64,000 bases of DNA from Paenibacillus_AB sp036577625. GTDB lineage: Bacteria; Bacillota; Bacilli; Paenibacillales; NBRC-103111. A program made the position numbers and the translations under genes. This document shows positions 33,789-42,644 of the stretch, piece after piece. Each line of letters opens with the position of its first letter. The first letter of the stretch is position 1. A model generated the notes under the pieces. It saw only the letters and a list, made by a program, of their open reading frames with translations. It ran no database searches and had not been told where the DNA came from. The stretch spans positions 62,001-126,000 of the forward strand of contig NZ_JARBDC010000084.1 in assembly GCF_036577625.1 (NCBI RefSeq). Direction: 5' to 3'.

Positions 33789-35210
33789 TTACCATTCGAC
33801 GGCCAACCGCGGGGAAGCGGCGCGCAGCGCCTTCTCCAGCTCCGACTTGATTCGCTTCAGCCCGGCGTCCGTATCCCCTTCCGCCCGCAGCACCAGAATC
33901 GGCTGCGTGTTCGAGCTGCGGACAAGTCCCCAGCCTTCGGGGAAAAGCACGCGGACGCCGTCGACCTCGACCGTCTCATAGCGGCCGGCGAAGTAAGCTT
34001 TCACCTTCTCGATGATGCGCAGCTTTTCGTCGTCGCGGCACGGGACTCTCGTTTCGGGCGTTGCGACATACCGGGTAACGTCCGCGAACAGCTCCGATAA
34101 CGGTTTATCCGCCCCGGACAAAATCCGGAGCAGCCTGCCGGCCGCATACAAAGCGTCGTCGAAGCCGTAATATTCGTCCCGGAAAAACAGATGGCCCGAC
34201 ATTTCGCCGGTAAACGGCGCATTCAGCTTGCGCATGCTTGCTTTAATATGGGAATGTCCGGTCCGGTGAAAGACGGGACGGCCGCCCAGCTTTTCGATTT
34301 CCTCCACGAGCGCCTTCGAGCATTTGACCTCGACCAGAGCGTCGCAGCCGGGGTAGCTCGGGAGAATTTCGCGCCAGAACAAAATCATCAGCTGATCGCC
34401 CCATAAGATGTTCCCGCGCTCGTCGACGACGCCGAGCCGATCGCCGTCTCCGTCGAAGGCAATGCCGATGTCCGCTTGTTCCCGTTTCACGGTGCCGATC
34501 AAATCGGCCAAATTGCGAGGATCCACCGGGTCCGGATGGTGGTTGGGGAAATCCGGATCCGACTTGCAGTACAGCTCCACAACGTCGCAGCCCCAGTTTC
34601 TTAACGCTTTCGGGGCGAACGGGGAAGGGGTGCCGTTCCCGCAATCGACGACGACCTTCAACGGTTTCGGGCCGAGCTTGATTTTGTCCGCCAGCATGCT
34701 CAGGTAAGGCTCCTCGATATCCTCCCGCCGGATCAGGCCGGCGCTTATGCCGAAGCTGTCCGGAAGCTCCTGTTCCTCCGCGAGCCGGACCATTCTTTTG
34801 CGCAAATCCTGTATGGCGTCGCCGTAGAGGGTCGTGTAATCCATCGCGATTTTAAAGCCGTTTTCGTCCCCCGGGTTATGGCTGGCGGTAATCATAATGC
34901 CGCACGGCTGTTTGAACCATTCGAGCGCATAGTAAAACATGGGCGTCGTTACTTCGCGGATATCGATGACGGTGCAGGACGATTGCTGCAAGCCGGAAAC
35001 GAGCGCGCGGTGGAAGTCGGGAGACGATTTGCGGTTATCGTGACCTACGACGACGGCGGCGAATCCCGCCGCCTTCGCCTTCTCGCCGAACGCGCGGCCC
35101 AGCCAATAACAAAACGGAAGATCGATATCCTCGTAGGCTTTGCCGCGAATATCGTATTCGCGAAAGACGCGGGCGGGGATAGCAGAACGTTTCGTTTGCG
35201 CAAGCTTCAT
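33789..35210 (-). CDS. Phosphomannomutase/phosphoglucomutase
   Basis: A 473-residue alpha-D-phosphohexomutase interconverting hexose 6- and 1-phosphates. The phosphoserine loop is TASHNP (Ser110), the metal loop DGDGDR (about 256-261), the sugar-binding loop GEMSGH (about 334-339) and the phosphate-binding loop RSSNTQP near the C-terminus, all intact. It is the last gene of the leftward glycan operon and overlaps the toroid gene by 4 bp. With the upstream nucleotidyltransferase it supplies mannose 1-phosphate or glucose 1-phosphate for an activated sugar. The family does not separate PMM from PGM by eye. Confidence 0.9.
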   Translation of the reverse strand: MKLAQTKRSAIPARVFREYDIRGKAYEDIDLPFCYWLGRAFGEKAKAAGFAAVVVGHDNRKSSPDFHRALVSGLQQSSCTVIDIREVTTPMFYYALEWFKQPCGIMITASHNPGDENGFKIAMDYTTLYGDAIQDLRKRMVRLAEEQELPDSFGISAGLIRREDIEEPYLSMLADKIKLGPKPLKVVVDCGNGTPSPFAPKALRNWGCDVVELYCKSDPDFPNHHPDPVDPRNLADLIGTVKREQADIGIAFDGDGDRLGVVDERGNILWGDQLMILFWREILPSYPGCDALVEVKCSKALVEEIEKLGGRPVFHRTGHSHIKASMRKLNAPFTGEMSGHLFFRDEYYGFDDALYAAGRLLRILSGADKPLSELFADVTRYVATPETRVPCRDDEKLRIIEKVKAYFAGRYETVEVDGVRVLFPEGWGLVRSSNTQPILVLRAEGDTDAGLKRIKSELEKALRAASPRLAVEW

Positions 35211-36268
35211 GTTCCTTCACCTCTTCTAGTGTCAGCATTGAGTTTGGCATAGACGGCTTCCGTCAACAAATACGAGAGGACGGACTCGGCCCCTTGGTTC
35301 AGATTCGGTCCGTTTTCGGTCAAGCCGTCGAAGCAGCCGCCGTTTCCCGGATCGACCATCGCCGCTCCGGCGTCGTTGTCGCCGTGAAACCAGCTTCTGC
35401 ATTTGGCGACAATGTCGGCATAGGAGGGGGCTCCCGTGATTTCGTAAGCTTTGGAAGCGGCCAGCGCCAGCTTCATCACGTCGACGGGCTGTTGATCCCA
35501 GATCGCCCTATATTCGGGCGTGCACCATCCTTTGTTTCCGACGGGACGAATATGCCCCCGATCGTTAACCGACAGACGAATGAGAAAATCGAGGCTGTCG
35601 ATCGCCATCGCCAACAGGTCGTCCCGTTTTAAAACTTCGTACGCGCAGAGCAGCCCCCACGGCAAAATCCCGTTGCTGTAGACCAGGATCGGTTCGAACC
35701 AATGCCATCCCGGTTTCGCGTGACGCTCGTAGCCGTCCGTCAATCGTGAAGCCAGCTTCTCGATCCGCGGCACGAGAGGCTCCGGAAAAGCATGGCGAAC
35801 GAGCAAGCCGAAAGCGGAAAGGGCGTAAGCCCAGCCGCGCGGGGACCGCATCCGTTCCGCCTGGGGCAGAGCCTTGACGAACATGGCCTCGGCGGCCATC
35901 CGCCGTTCCCGTTCCTTGAGCTTCGTCATCGCCAGCGCGCAAGCCCACAGGCAGCGCCCGAGACAGTCGTCGGAAGCCGTTTCGTCCTCCTTCGTTCGTT
36001 CGAACGCATAATTGTTGTGAAAACGGCCGTTTTCCTGCTGGGCCCAGAGCAGGAAAGCCAAATACGTATCGATCAGCGGCTCCAGCGCGGCCGCGTCTTC
36101 TTCGCCGCCGAGCTCGACCCATTCCAGGCAGGCCCAGAGCGCTCTGGCCTGGTCGTCGGTGCTGTAGCCTTCCTTGCGGCGGGGAATCGAACCGAGAGCG
36201 TGTTCGACAATGCCGGTTTCGTCCGTCAGCTTGATCAGATGCCCGAAATTAACCGGTGACGGACTCAA
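35207..36268 (-). CDS. Alpha/alpha-toroid protein of glycan metabolism, unknown activity
   Basis: A 353-residue, mostly helical soluble protein. The repeated Trp/Leu/Ala-rich helix pairs (ARALWACLEWVELG, LLWAQQENGRFHNNY, CLGRCLWACALAMTKL, GWAYALSAFGLLVRHAFPE, MKLALAASKAYEITG) suggest a six-hairpin, glycosidase-type alpha/alpha toroid. DDQAR and GRFHNNY are conserved-looking candidates for the active cleft. Proteins of this kind are found next to or fused to GT4 mannosyltransferases. It overlaps the upstream GT4 gene by 20 bp and the downstream phosphomannomutase gene by 4 bp, so the three are tightly coupled. Hydrolase, phosphorylase or chaperone-like roles are all open. Confidence 0.65.
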   Translation of the reverse strand: MSPSPVNFGHLIKLTDETGIVEHALGSIPRRKEGYSTDDQARALWACLEWVELGGEEDAAALEPLIDTYLAFLLWAQQENGRFHNNYAFERTKEDETASDDCLGRCLWACALAMTKLKERERRMAAEAMFVKALPQAERMRSPRGWAYALSAFGLLVRHAFPEPLVPRIEKLASRLTDGYERHAKPGWHWFEPILVYSNGILPWGLLCAYEVLKRDDLLAMAIDSLDFLIRLSVNDRGHIRPVGNKGWCTPEYRAIWDQQPVDVMKLALAASKAYEITGAPSYADIVAKCRSWFHGDNDAGAAMVDPGNGGCFDGLTENGPNLNQGAESVLSYLLTEAVYAKLNADTRRGEGT

Positions 36269-37400
36269 GCCGGCTCACCTCGGAGAACAGCTCCTCGTGC
36301 AGCATGCCGACCTTCGGCCAATGCATCGATTTCCCCAGCTTTTCGATTTTTTTCACCCAATCCCGGAGCAATACGTCGTTTCGGAGAAGGGAGACGATTT
36401 GTTCCGCCCACGCCCGGTCGTCCTCGAACGGGATCAGCAGCTCGCGGTAATCGCTCAGCAAATCCTGCGCATAGCTGTATGGGGTGGACAGCACCGGGCG
36501 GCCCAGGCCGACCGCGTAAGCGAGCGTTCCGCTCGTAATCTGCTGCATGCCCGGATAAGGCGTCGCGTACAGATCGCAAGCCATAATATGTTTGACGAGC
36601 TCCGCTTCCTCCATGTACTTGTCGATCATGACCGCATGTCCGGTTATCCCGCTGTCTCGAATGAGCCCGGACAATTGCTCCCGGTACCGTTCGCCCTCGT
36701 GTTTTTTGACCTCGGGATGGGTTTGGCCGACGATCGCGTACAGAACGTTCGGAACGTGCCGGGCGATTTCGGGCAGCGCCTTCAGGATCAGCTCGATCCC
36801 TTTGCCCCGGCTGAGCAGGCCGAACGTCATCACGACCTTCCTGTCGTGCCAGCCGAGCTGCTTCCTGTACTTTTGCCGTTTGTCGGCGTCAGGCTCGGGC
36901 GTTCCGTGCGGAATGAAGCATATTTTTTCGGTCGGGATCCCGAAGGATCGGTTCAAAAACGAAACCGCCATCCGGTTCATGACGACGATCCGGGCGCTTT
37001 TCTCCGCGATCTCCCGCTGGATGTCGGCATAAGGGGGCTTCGGGTTTTCGAAAACGGTATGGAAAGTCGTCACCAGCGGTTTTTTCAAATTCCGCACCAA
37101 ATGCAAAATAAATTGGCCCGCTTCGCCGCCGAATATGCCGAATTCGTGCTGGAGGGATACGACCCCGATATCCGAGCGGTTGATTTTTCCGGCCATCTTG
37201 ACGTAATCGTCGGGATCGTTGCGCCTGATCGGCCACAGCAGGGGATCGCCGCCGAAGTCCGTCTCCGCGTCGTGAAGCGCGACGACCGGGTCTTTCCTTT
37301 TCGGGTCGCCGGCATGGACGGATTTTCTTAAATGATACGTATAGGTGGCCAGCCCGCATTTCTGCGGCACGTACGTGCTGACGTAGGCGATTCTGCTCAT
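36249..37400 (-). CDS. GT4-family glycosyltransferase
   Basis: A 383-residue GT-B glycosyltransferase. The N-terminal domain starts IAYVSTYVPQKCGLATYTYHL and contains LQHEFGIFGG; the C-terminal domain has FGLLSRGKGIELILKALPEI and, in place of the usual E-x7-E, a segment ATPYPGMQQITSGTLAYAVGLGRPVLSTPYSYA. Its sequence resembles mannosyltransferase-like GT4 enzymes using GDP-mannose. The true start is ATG 37400, whose ATGA overlaps the stop of the nucleotidyltransferase gene; the frame is open upstream but reads as a shadow of that gene. Acts in the cytoplasm, possibly at the membrane face. Confidence 0.85.
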   Translation of the reverse strand: MSRIAYVSTYVPQKCGLATYTYHLRKSVHAGDPKRKDPVVALHDAETDFGGDPLLWPIRRNDPDDYVKMAGKINRSDIGVVSLQHEFGIFGGEAGQFILHLVRNLKKPLVTTFHTVFENPKPPYADIQREIAEKSARIVVMNRMAVSFLNRSFGIPTEKICFIPHGTPEPDADKRQKYRKQLGWHDRKVVMTFGLLSRGKGIELILKALPEIARHVPNVLYAIVGQTHPEVKKHEGERYREQLSGLIRDSGITGHAVMIDKYMEEAELVKHIMACDLYATPYPGMQQITSGTLAYAVGLGRPVLSTPYSYAQDLLSDYRELLIPFEDDRAWAEQIVSLLRNDVLLRDWVKKIEKLGKSMHWPKVGMLHEELFSEVSRLESVTG

Positions 37401-38437
37401 CCTTGGATCACTCCGTTCCGGTTCATGACCGCTTCGTACAAAATGTGCCTGGAGCCGAGCTCCAGATCGTAGCCGAAGATGCAGTTTTTCAAATGCGTCC
37501 CGTCGTTCACCTTGCACCGGTCCCACATAATCGTGTCCGAGCAGCGGACGTGCTGGCGGAGGATGCATCGATTGCCGATAACGACATTCGGACCGATGAC
37601 GGAACGATCGCCGATTTTCACGTAATCTCCGATCAATACCGGGGGGACGAGCAATACGCCCGCTCCGATTTCGCAATGGTCGCCGACCCAAATCCCGTTC
37701 TCGTTTTCCCGTCCCCGAATGGGCAGGCTGTACTCGCGATTCAACAAATCCCAATGGATTTTGCGGTACCGTTCGTTCGTCCCCATGTCCATCCAATACC
37801 CGGATACGGTTTTGCCGTAAACGCCGACCTGCTTTTCGATCAGCAAAGGGAACGTTTCGCGTTCTATGGAGACTTCCCGATTGGCCGGAATGCAGCTCAG
37901 CACGCTTTTGTCCATCACGTAAATTCCGGCGTTGATTCGGTTCGAGGGAGCTTCGCCTATTCGGGGCTTCTCCACAAAACGCAATATTCGTCCGTATTTG
38001 TCCTGCTCGACTACCCCGTAATGGGAAGGGTCGTCCACTTCCGTCAAGCCGATCGTCACCGCCCCGCCGTGGCCGTTGTGGAATTCCAGCAGAGGGAGCA
38101 GGTCGATGGCGTGCACGATATCCGCGTTGACGACGATAAATCGCTCGTCGAGATACCGCTCCGCATTTTTGATGGCTCCGGCCGTTCCGAGCAGCGTTTC
38201 TTCGACGGCATACCGGATGGATACGCCCAGCTTTTCTCCGCTGCCGAAGTAATTCCGTATTTGATCCGGATAATGCTTGAGCGCGATAACGAAGTTCCGG
38301 ATCCCCTGGTCTTTCAATTGAACGATCAGATGCTCCAGCCACGGCCGGTTGGCGACCAACGCCATCGGCTTGGGCAGCTGTTCCGTCAGCGGGCGCAGTC
38401 TCGTTCCGAGTCCTCCGGCAAGCAGCAATGCATTCAT
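37397..38437 (-). CDS. NDP-sugar pyrophosphorylase (mannose-1-phosphate guanylyltransferase-like)
   Basis: A 346-residue sugar-phosphate nucleotidyltransferase. The N-terminal signature LAGGLGTRLRPLTEQLPKPM (about 6-25) binds the nucleotide; VNADIVHAIDL and FVEKPRIGEAPSNRINAGIYVMD follow, and GYWMDMGTNERY ends the catalytic domain. The C-terminal ~90 residues form a left-handed beta-helix hexapeptide repeat (GVLLVPPVLIGDYVKIGDRSVIGPNVVIG). It makes GDP-mannose or dTDP/UDP-glucose from the hexose 1-phosphate. First gene of the leftward operon, with GGGGAGG before the ATG. It starts the supply chain for the glycosyltransferase. Confidence 0.85.
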   Translation of the reverse strand: MNALLLAGGLGTRLRPLTEQLPKPMALVANRPWLEHLIVQLKDQGIRNFVIALKHYPDQIRNYFGSGEKLGVSIRYAVEETLLGTAGAIKNAERYLDERFIVVNADIVHAIDLLPLLEFHNGHGGAVTIGLTEVDDPSHYGVVEQDKYGRILRFVEKPRIGEAPSNRINAGIYVMDKSVLSCIPANREVSIERETFPLLIEKQVGVYGKTVSGYWMDMGTNERYRKIHWDLLNREYSLPIRGRENENGIWVGDHCEIGAGVLLVPPVLIGDYVKIGDRSVIGPNVVIGNRCILRQHVRCSDTIMWDRCKVNDGTHLKNCIFGYDLELGSRHILYEAVMNRNGVIQG

Positions 38438-38864
38438 TCAACATCAGCCTCCCCAAAAAATTAGAAAAAAAAGAAGCATTTCGTACCCCGGGATCTTCAC
38501 GCCTTTCGGTCAAAGAAATTTTCGAAATACGCGGTTCCCGAAGCAACGCTACGCATTACGGAAATTTGTTTGCGGACAAAAGCTTGTCCGGTAAAAATCG
38601 GCAGGTTGAAATTCTTCTCTCATTTGTAATGATTCGGGAGTCGAACTTGGAAGACTTCATCCCTCCTTCCTTCGGATGACCGCGGTCCGCCTGTTATCAC
38701 TCGATGGAAGTGAGTGCTGATAATATTGTATCGATGCGTGCCGGAAACGATCAAGGAAACGCAGCGCGCAAATTGTTCGATTATTCGCAAAATAGACGGG
38801 TTGAAACCGTTTTTGCTGCATGTTGCTCTTCGTTTCTCGCATTCTCGTATTGCTGAGGGCGCGC
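38438..38864. other. Upstream region of the glycan operon
   Basis: No gene is supported. A 6-bp dyad with 4-nt loop, GGACAA..TTGTCC, lies at about 38574-38589, and a T-rich run precedes the first gene's ribosome-binding site. CACTC and GAGTG around 38700-38725 form a short dyad next to GATAAT. No confident promoter was found. Confidence 0.4.
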
Positions 38865-38901
38865 AAAACGTATAACGCCCCGGCCGAAGCCGAGCCGGGG
38901 C
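38865..38901 (-). terminator. Terminator of bioA
   Basis: GCCCCGGC (38877-38884) pairs with GCCGGGGC (38894-38901); read leftward it is followed by GTTATACGTTTT. Confidence 0.6.
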
Positions 38902-38911
38902 GGTGCCGGTC

Positions 38912-40282
38912 TCACCGGTAGCCGAGCCGATCGAGCACGCGGCATGTCCGGTCGACGATGTCGCGAAGCTGCTCGGCCGTCGTGCAGTGAGGCAGCCAAT
39001 AATAAATCGTATCCCCGAGCGGGCGCAAAATCAGCCCTTCCTTCAGCGCCTCCAAGTAAAGGTTGTAGCCTCTTCGCTGGGCGGACGGGTAGGGCCGGCC
39101 GGTCTTCGGATCTTCGACCAGATCGAAGGCGGCGACCATGCCGAGGCAGCGCACGTTCGCCACGTGCGGGCAGCTTTCGAAAAGGCGCGCTTGCTCGCGC
39201 AGCAGCCCGGCCGTCGTCCGTACGCGGTCCAGCACGCGCTCCTCCTCGAACAGACGCAGGCTTTCCAGCGCGACCGCGCAGGCGAGCGGGTTGCCGGTGA
39301 AGCTGTGGCCGTGGAAAAACGTTTTTTGCGTCTCGTAGTCGTCGTAAAACGCCTCGTAAATGTCGTCCGTGCACAGCGTGACGGCGAGCGGCATCATGCC
39401 GGCGGTCAGCCCCTTCGACAGGCAGAGCAGGTCCGGGGCGACGCCGGCGTGCTCGCAGGCGAACATCGTGCCCGTGCGGCCGAAGCCGACCGCCACTTCG
39501 TCGGCGATCAGATGCACGCCGTAGCGCGTACACAGCTCGCGCAGCCCGGCGACGTATTCGGCGGGGTGCATGAGCATGCCGCCGGCGGCCTGGATCATCG
39601 GCTCGACGATCAGCCCGGCGATTTCGTCCGCGGACGCCTCGAGCAGACGGCGCGCCGCGTCGAGCGCTTCGGCCGTCGCCTGCGCGGCGGCGTCCGGAGT
39701 CGGCCTTCCGTCCGCCCATTGCCGGATGCGCGGGGCGGGCAGCCGGAAGGCGTCGAACAGCAGCGGCCGGAACGTGGCGTGAAACAGCTCGACGCCGCCT
39801 ACGCTGACGGCGCCGAGCGTGTCGCCGTGGTAGCTGTTTTCGAGGAAGGCGAACTTCGTCTTCCGCGGCTTGCCGACATGCCGCCAATATTGGAACGACA
39901 TTTTGAGCGCGACCTCCACCGCCGTGGAGCCGTTGTCCGAGTAGAACGCTTTGCCGAGACCGGGCGGCGCGATGCCGACCAGCTTGTCCGCCAGCTCGAT
40001 CGCCGGCCGGTGCGTGAAGCCGCTGAACATAATATGGTCGGTCTCCTCCAGCTGGCGGGCGATCGCCTGCTTGATGCGCGGATGTCCGTGGCCGTGCACG
40101 TTCACCCACCAGGACGAGACGGTGTCGTAGTAGCGGTTGCCGTCGGCGTCGTACAAGTAGATGCCCTCGGCTTTTTCGATGAGCAGATGATCTTGGCGGG
40201 CGTAGTCTTTCATTTGGGTAAACGGGTGCCACACCCGCAGTCGGTCTTTGTGCAAAAGCTCGCGCTTCGTTGCTTGGTCCAT
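38912..40282 (-). CDS. bioA: Adenosylmethionine-8-amino-7-oxononanoate aminotransferase
   Basis: A 456-residue class III, PLP-dependent aminotransferase of biotin synthesis, which converts KAPA to DAPA with S-adenosylmethionine as amino donor. The N-terminal WHPFTQMKDY and the central SSWWVNVHGH are BioA hallmarks; YSDNGSTAVEVALKM, NSYHGDTLGAVSV, IADEVAVGFGRTG and the PLP lysine Lys290 in LCLSKGLTAGMMPL are intact. ATG 40282 follows AAAGGAGA; the frame is open upstream into the acpS region but only this start fits. No other bio gene is adjacent, so it is an orphan here. A promoter and a terminator flank it. Confidence 0.9.
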   Translation of the reverse strand: MDQATKRELLHKDRLRVWHPFTQMKDYARQDHLLIEKAEGIYLYDADGNRYYDTVSSWWVNVHGHGHPRIKQAIARQLEETDHIMFSGFTHRPAIELADKLVGIAPPGLGKAFYSDNGSTAVEVALKMSFQYWRHVGKPRKTKFAFLENSYHGDTLGAVSVGGVELFHATFRPLLFDAFRLPAPRIRQWADGRPTPDAAAQATAEALDAARRLLEASADEIAGLIVEPMIQAAGGMLMHPAEYVAGLRELCTRYGVHLIADEVAVGFGRTGTMFACEHAGVAPDLLCLSKGLTAGMMPLAVTLCTDDIYEAFYDDYETQKTFFHGHSFTGNPLACAVALESLRLFEEERVLDRVRTTAGLLREQARLFESCPHVANVRCLGMVAAFDLVEDPKTGRPYPSAQRRGYNLYLEALKEGLILRPLGDTIYYWLPHCTTAEQLRDIVDRTCRVLDRLGYR

Positions 40283-40359
40283 GACGATTCTCCTTTGCCG
40301 GCGAATGGATGCGGATATCGATCGATCGGGATATTGGACATATGGCCGCAATCCCTTAT

Positions 40360-40388
40360 AATATAGCCTATTAGCACGGGAAACGTAA
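40360..40388 (-). promoter_or_regulatory. Promoter of bioA
   Basis: On the minus strand TTACGT (40383-40388), 17-nt spacer, TATATT (40360-40365), about 80 nt before the start. It lies between the divergent bioA and acpS genes. Confidence 0.5.
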
Positions 40389-40441
40389 GCGTCCGGCGCG
40401 GCGGACGAGGGCGTTACGCGGAAAGGACGGGGATCGGTCGC

Positions 40442-40837
40442 ATGATCGCAGGGGTCGGAATCGATTTGCTGGATATCGAGCGGGTCAGGCGGCTGCTCGA
40501 ACAGCCGCACGGGGCGCGCTTCGTGGAGCGGGTGTTGACGCCGGAGGAGCGCGAGCTGGCCGGGCGGCGCGGTCGCGCCCGTTTGGCCGAATTCGTGGCC
40601 GGACGGTTCGCCGCCAAGGAGGCGGTCGTCAAGGCGCTCGGCTGCGGCATCGGGCGCGAGGTCGGCTTTCAGGACATCCGCATTTTGCCGGACGATTGCG
40701 GCAAGCCGGAATGCCGGTTGTCCGACGCCGCCTGGGTGCGGCTCGGCCGGTCGCGGCCGCTGCGCCTCCATCTCAGCATCACCCACTCGGCCACGACAGC
40801 CGGCGCCTATGCCGTAGCGGAGACGGAGGGCATGTAG
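40442..40837 (+). CDS. acpS: Holo-[acyl-carrier-protein] synthase
   Basis: A 131-residue AcpS that transfers 4'-phosphopantetheine from CoA to the serine of acyl carrier protein. Mg-binding Asp8 (GVGIDLLDIERV) and Glu60 (GRFAAKEAVVKALG) are present, and the end LHLSITHSATTAGAYAVAE is typical. The upstream site (AAAGGAC) is about 14 nt from the ATG, so initiation may be moderate. It is divergent from bioA; in related genomes acpS often begins a cluster, but no co-directional gene follows here. Confidence 0.9.
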   Translation: MIAGVGIDLLDIERVRRLLEQPHGARFVERVLTPEERELAGRRGRARLAEFVAGRFAAKEAVVKALGCGIGREVGFQDIRILPDDCGKPECRLSDAAWVRLGRSRPLRLHLSITHSATTAGAYAVAETEGM

Positions 40838-40857
40838 GGACGCGGGAGCGGTGGAGT

Positions 40858-40927
40858 AGCGCTCCTTGGAGCATTAATCCGCGTGAAAGTGGCGAAACCG
40901 CGCCGGATAATGCTCCTAAGAGCGTTA
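40858..40927. repeat. Imperfect inverted repeat downstream of acpS
   Basis: The arms AGCGCTCCTTGGAGCATTAATCC (40858-40880, given here as two joined parts AGCGCTCCTTGGAGC and ATTAATCC) and GGATAATGCTCC-TAAGAGCGTTAT (40905-40927) are imperfectly complementary over about 23 bp. A related GTGCTCCACGGTGCATTGCTG-like piece occurs near 40973. It may act as a terminator-like structure or be a copy of a small intergenic repeat family. Confidence 0.5.
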
Positions 40928-41047
40928 TTGCCGGGGAATAGCGGCGCGACGAGAGAGAAGCGGGGCAGATCGTGCTCCACGGTGCATTGCTGAGTGCTGC
41001 AAGAAGCGCAGCTGCTCTTGCGTCAAAGCGACCGGCGTCAAACGACG

Positions 41048-41072
41048 ACGCGGCTGATTGTATCAGCCGCGT
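41048..41072 (-). terminator. Hairpin downstream of the cytochrome c gene
   Basis: ACGCGGCTGAT (41048-41058) pairs perfectly with ATCAGCCGCGT (41062-41072) around a 3-nt loop. The following T-run on the minus strand is weak. Confidence 0.55.
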
Positions 41073-41104
41073 TGCTTTACGCGCCGGGCTTTGCCGGTTC
41101 AAGC

Positions 41105-41467
41105 TTACTTTTTCGCGGCGAGCCAGTCGGCCAGCGTTCCGATTTCCGCTTCGTTCAAACTGCCTTTGAAGCCGGGCATTCCGTTTCCGCCCTTCTCGAT
41201 TTGCGTCGCGATCTGCTCGCGGGTAAGCTTGCCGCCCACCTTGGTCAAATTCGTGCCCGGACCGATGCGGCCCTGCAGCTGATCGCCGTGGCACGAGATG
41301 CACTGCTTCTTGTACAGCGCTTCGGCGTTGCCGCCCGCTACGGCCGTTGCCTCGCCGGCGCCCGTTTTCGTTTCCCCGTTTCCGCCTCCCGCTCCGCAAC
41401 CGGCCATCACGGCCGACGCAAGCAGGAACGTCGCGGCAATTCCCGTCATTCGCGCTTTCATCCGCAT
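41105..41467 (-). CDS. Lipoprotein cytochrome c (c551-type)
   Basis: A 120-residue class I cytochrome c anchored by a lipid: lipobox SAVMAGC (Cys24), a Gly/Thr/Ala linker, then haem-binding CISCH (Cys56, Cys59, His60) and axial Met97 in GNGMPGF. It carries electrons on the outer face of the membrane, as CccB does between the bc complex and cytochrome c oxidase in Bacillus. A second ATG at 41461 is better spaced from GGGAG than the one at 41467; the signal peptide works with either. It stands alone with a hairpin after it. Confidence 0.85.
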   Translation of the reverse strand: MRMKARMTGIAATFLLASAVMAGCGAGGGNGETKTGAGEATAVAGGNAEALYKKQCISCHGDQLQGRIGPGTNLTKVGGKLTREQIATQIEKGGNGMPGFKGSLNEAEIGTLADWLAAKK

Positions 41468-41749
41468 TCATCTCCCATTCCTTCTTGTTACGCCCATCTT
41501 AGCATATTCGGCGCTGCTGCCGGATTATGGATATACGACGTCCGCATGAACTTTGTGCGAAACTTTCGTGACAACGATCCCGCACCGCGTTCTTCGCCGA
41601 TTCGACCATGCAATCCGCGCTTCTCCGTTACGCCAACTTATCCCGGTTCAGCGGGACCGGGGCGTGTCCTAACCGGGCAGCGCCACGAAACCCCGAAGCG
41701 GCATCGAGCCGGTACAATTGCCGGGACCGTCCGCTCACTGTCCCTTCGC

Positions 41750-42244
41750 CTAAAACCAAATCGTCGAAATCGGGATCCACAAGCTGACCAGTAGGACGAT
41801 CCAACGGAACGCCGTTTCGCTCGCCGAGCCGGTGTCGATCGCGATAAACTTCGGAAGCAGTCGTATTTTGCCTTTGATCGGCCAAAACAGCTGCACGCCG
41901 TTCTCGTTAAGCAGATCGATCGCCGTATGGGAAGCGTAGGCGGTGACGAACACCCAGTAATACAAAGCGGGCAATGGCGAAGCGGCAAGGGCCAAAGCCG
42001 CGATAAACAGGGCGGAGTGGGTGAGCGTGCGATGGCGGACATGCAACAGCTTCAGAAAAGCCGACAGCGGAAACAGCACCTTGGCCATCGTCGACCCCGG
42101 CTTGTCGACGTCGGCGAGCGTTCCGGCCAAACAGCCGAGCAGGATCGCACCGGCGGCTTCCCACGACAAAAAAGGAACGCCTTGGCGGACCAGTATGATT
42201 TCGGCGGCAACGAGCCCTGCCGCGCTGTGCGTTTTTTGCAGCAA
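41750..42244 (-). CDS. YdjM-like membrane-bound metal-dependent hydrolase
   Basis: A 164-residue membrane protein of the YdjM (LexA-binding, inner-membrane) family. The conserved features are THSAAGLVAAEI at the start, GTLADVDKPGS, RHRTLTHSALF and YASHTAIDLLNENGVQLFWP, whose His and Asp residues are the proposed metal ligands, plus about four hydrophobic segments. TTG 42244 is used because GAGGAG lies 7 nt ahead, and family members begin at this THSA motif; the open frame to 42394 adds a Cys/Asn/Tyr-rich piece that is not family-like. The biological role is unknown. Confidence 0.75.
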   Translation of the reverse strand: MLQKTHSAAGLVAAEIILVRQGVPFLSWEAAGAILLGCLAGTLADVDKPGSTMAKVLFPLSAFLKLLHVRHRTLTHSALFIAALALAASPLPALYYWVFVTAYASHTAIDLLNENGVQLFWPIKGKIRLLPKFIAIDTGSASETAFRWIVLLVSLWIPISTIWF

Positions 42245-42560
42245 AACGGTTCTCTCCTCATCGATGCGATAAATAAATGCGAATGGGCAATTATACCGAA
42301 TTGTATTGTACCATATTACAGCGAACGTGTGTTCTTTTTTGTGGAAATTAATACAGTTAAAAGTTTCGGAGCACACCGTTATGGCATAGCGCATTCGTGC
42401 CGTACCGCTACGTTTCTTGGTTAACGATGCGATGCTTTAACGAGGTTGAACATTCTTAATGCGGCTCCGAGATAGGGGGGACGTCTTGAAGGAGCAAGTC
42501 CGATTGCCGCGAGTCGGTAAAAGGTTAAGCGTCCATCGGGACCGCTATGTCGGCGCATAA
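42245..42560. other. Gene-free region left of the GntR regulator
   Basis: This 316-bp stretch holds no supported gene. It includes an AT-rich part near 42290-42360 that could carry the promoter of the leftward YdjM-like gene, and a G-rich run near 42472-42480. No known RNA was recognised. Confidence 0.4.
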
Positions 42561-42612
42561 ACAAAAATCCCGCCGCAGCGGGCATCCTTCAAGCCCGTGC
42601 GATAGCGGGATT
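42561..42612 (-). terminator. Terminator of the GntR-family regulator gene
   Basis: AATCCCGC (42566-42573) pairs with GCGGGATT (42605-42612), and the leftward transcript continues with a T-run (the A-run at 42563-42567). Confidence 0.8.
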
Positions 42613-42644
42613 CGCCTCGCATCGAATCGAACGCGCGCGCCGGG

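Noticed and set aside
37401..38546. Upstream extension of the GT4 frame
   Set aside because: It is the shadow of the nucleotidyltransferase gene; the GT4 fold begins at ATG 37400, which overlaps the previous stop as ATGA.
42395..42545. A tRNA or structured RNA in the G-rich gap
   Set aside because: No cloverleaf or T-loop GTTCRANNC pattern could be formed with proper spacing.
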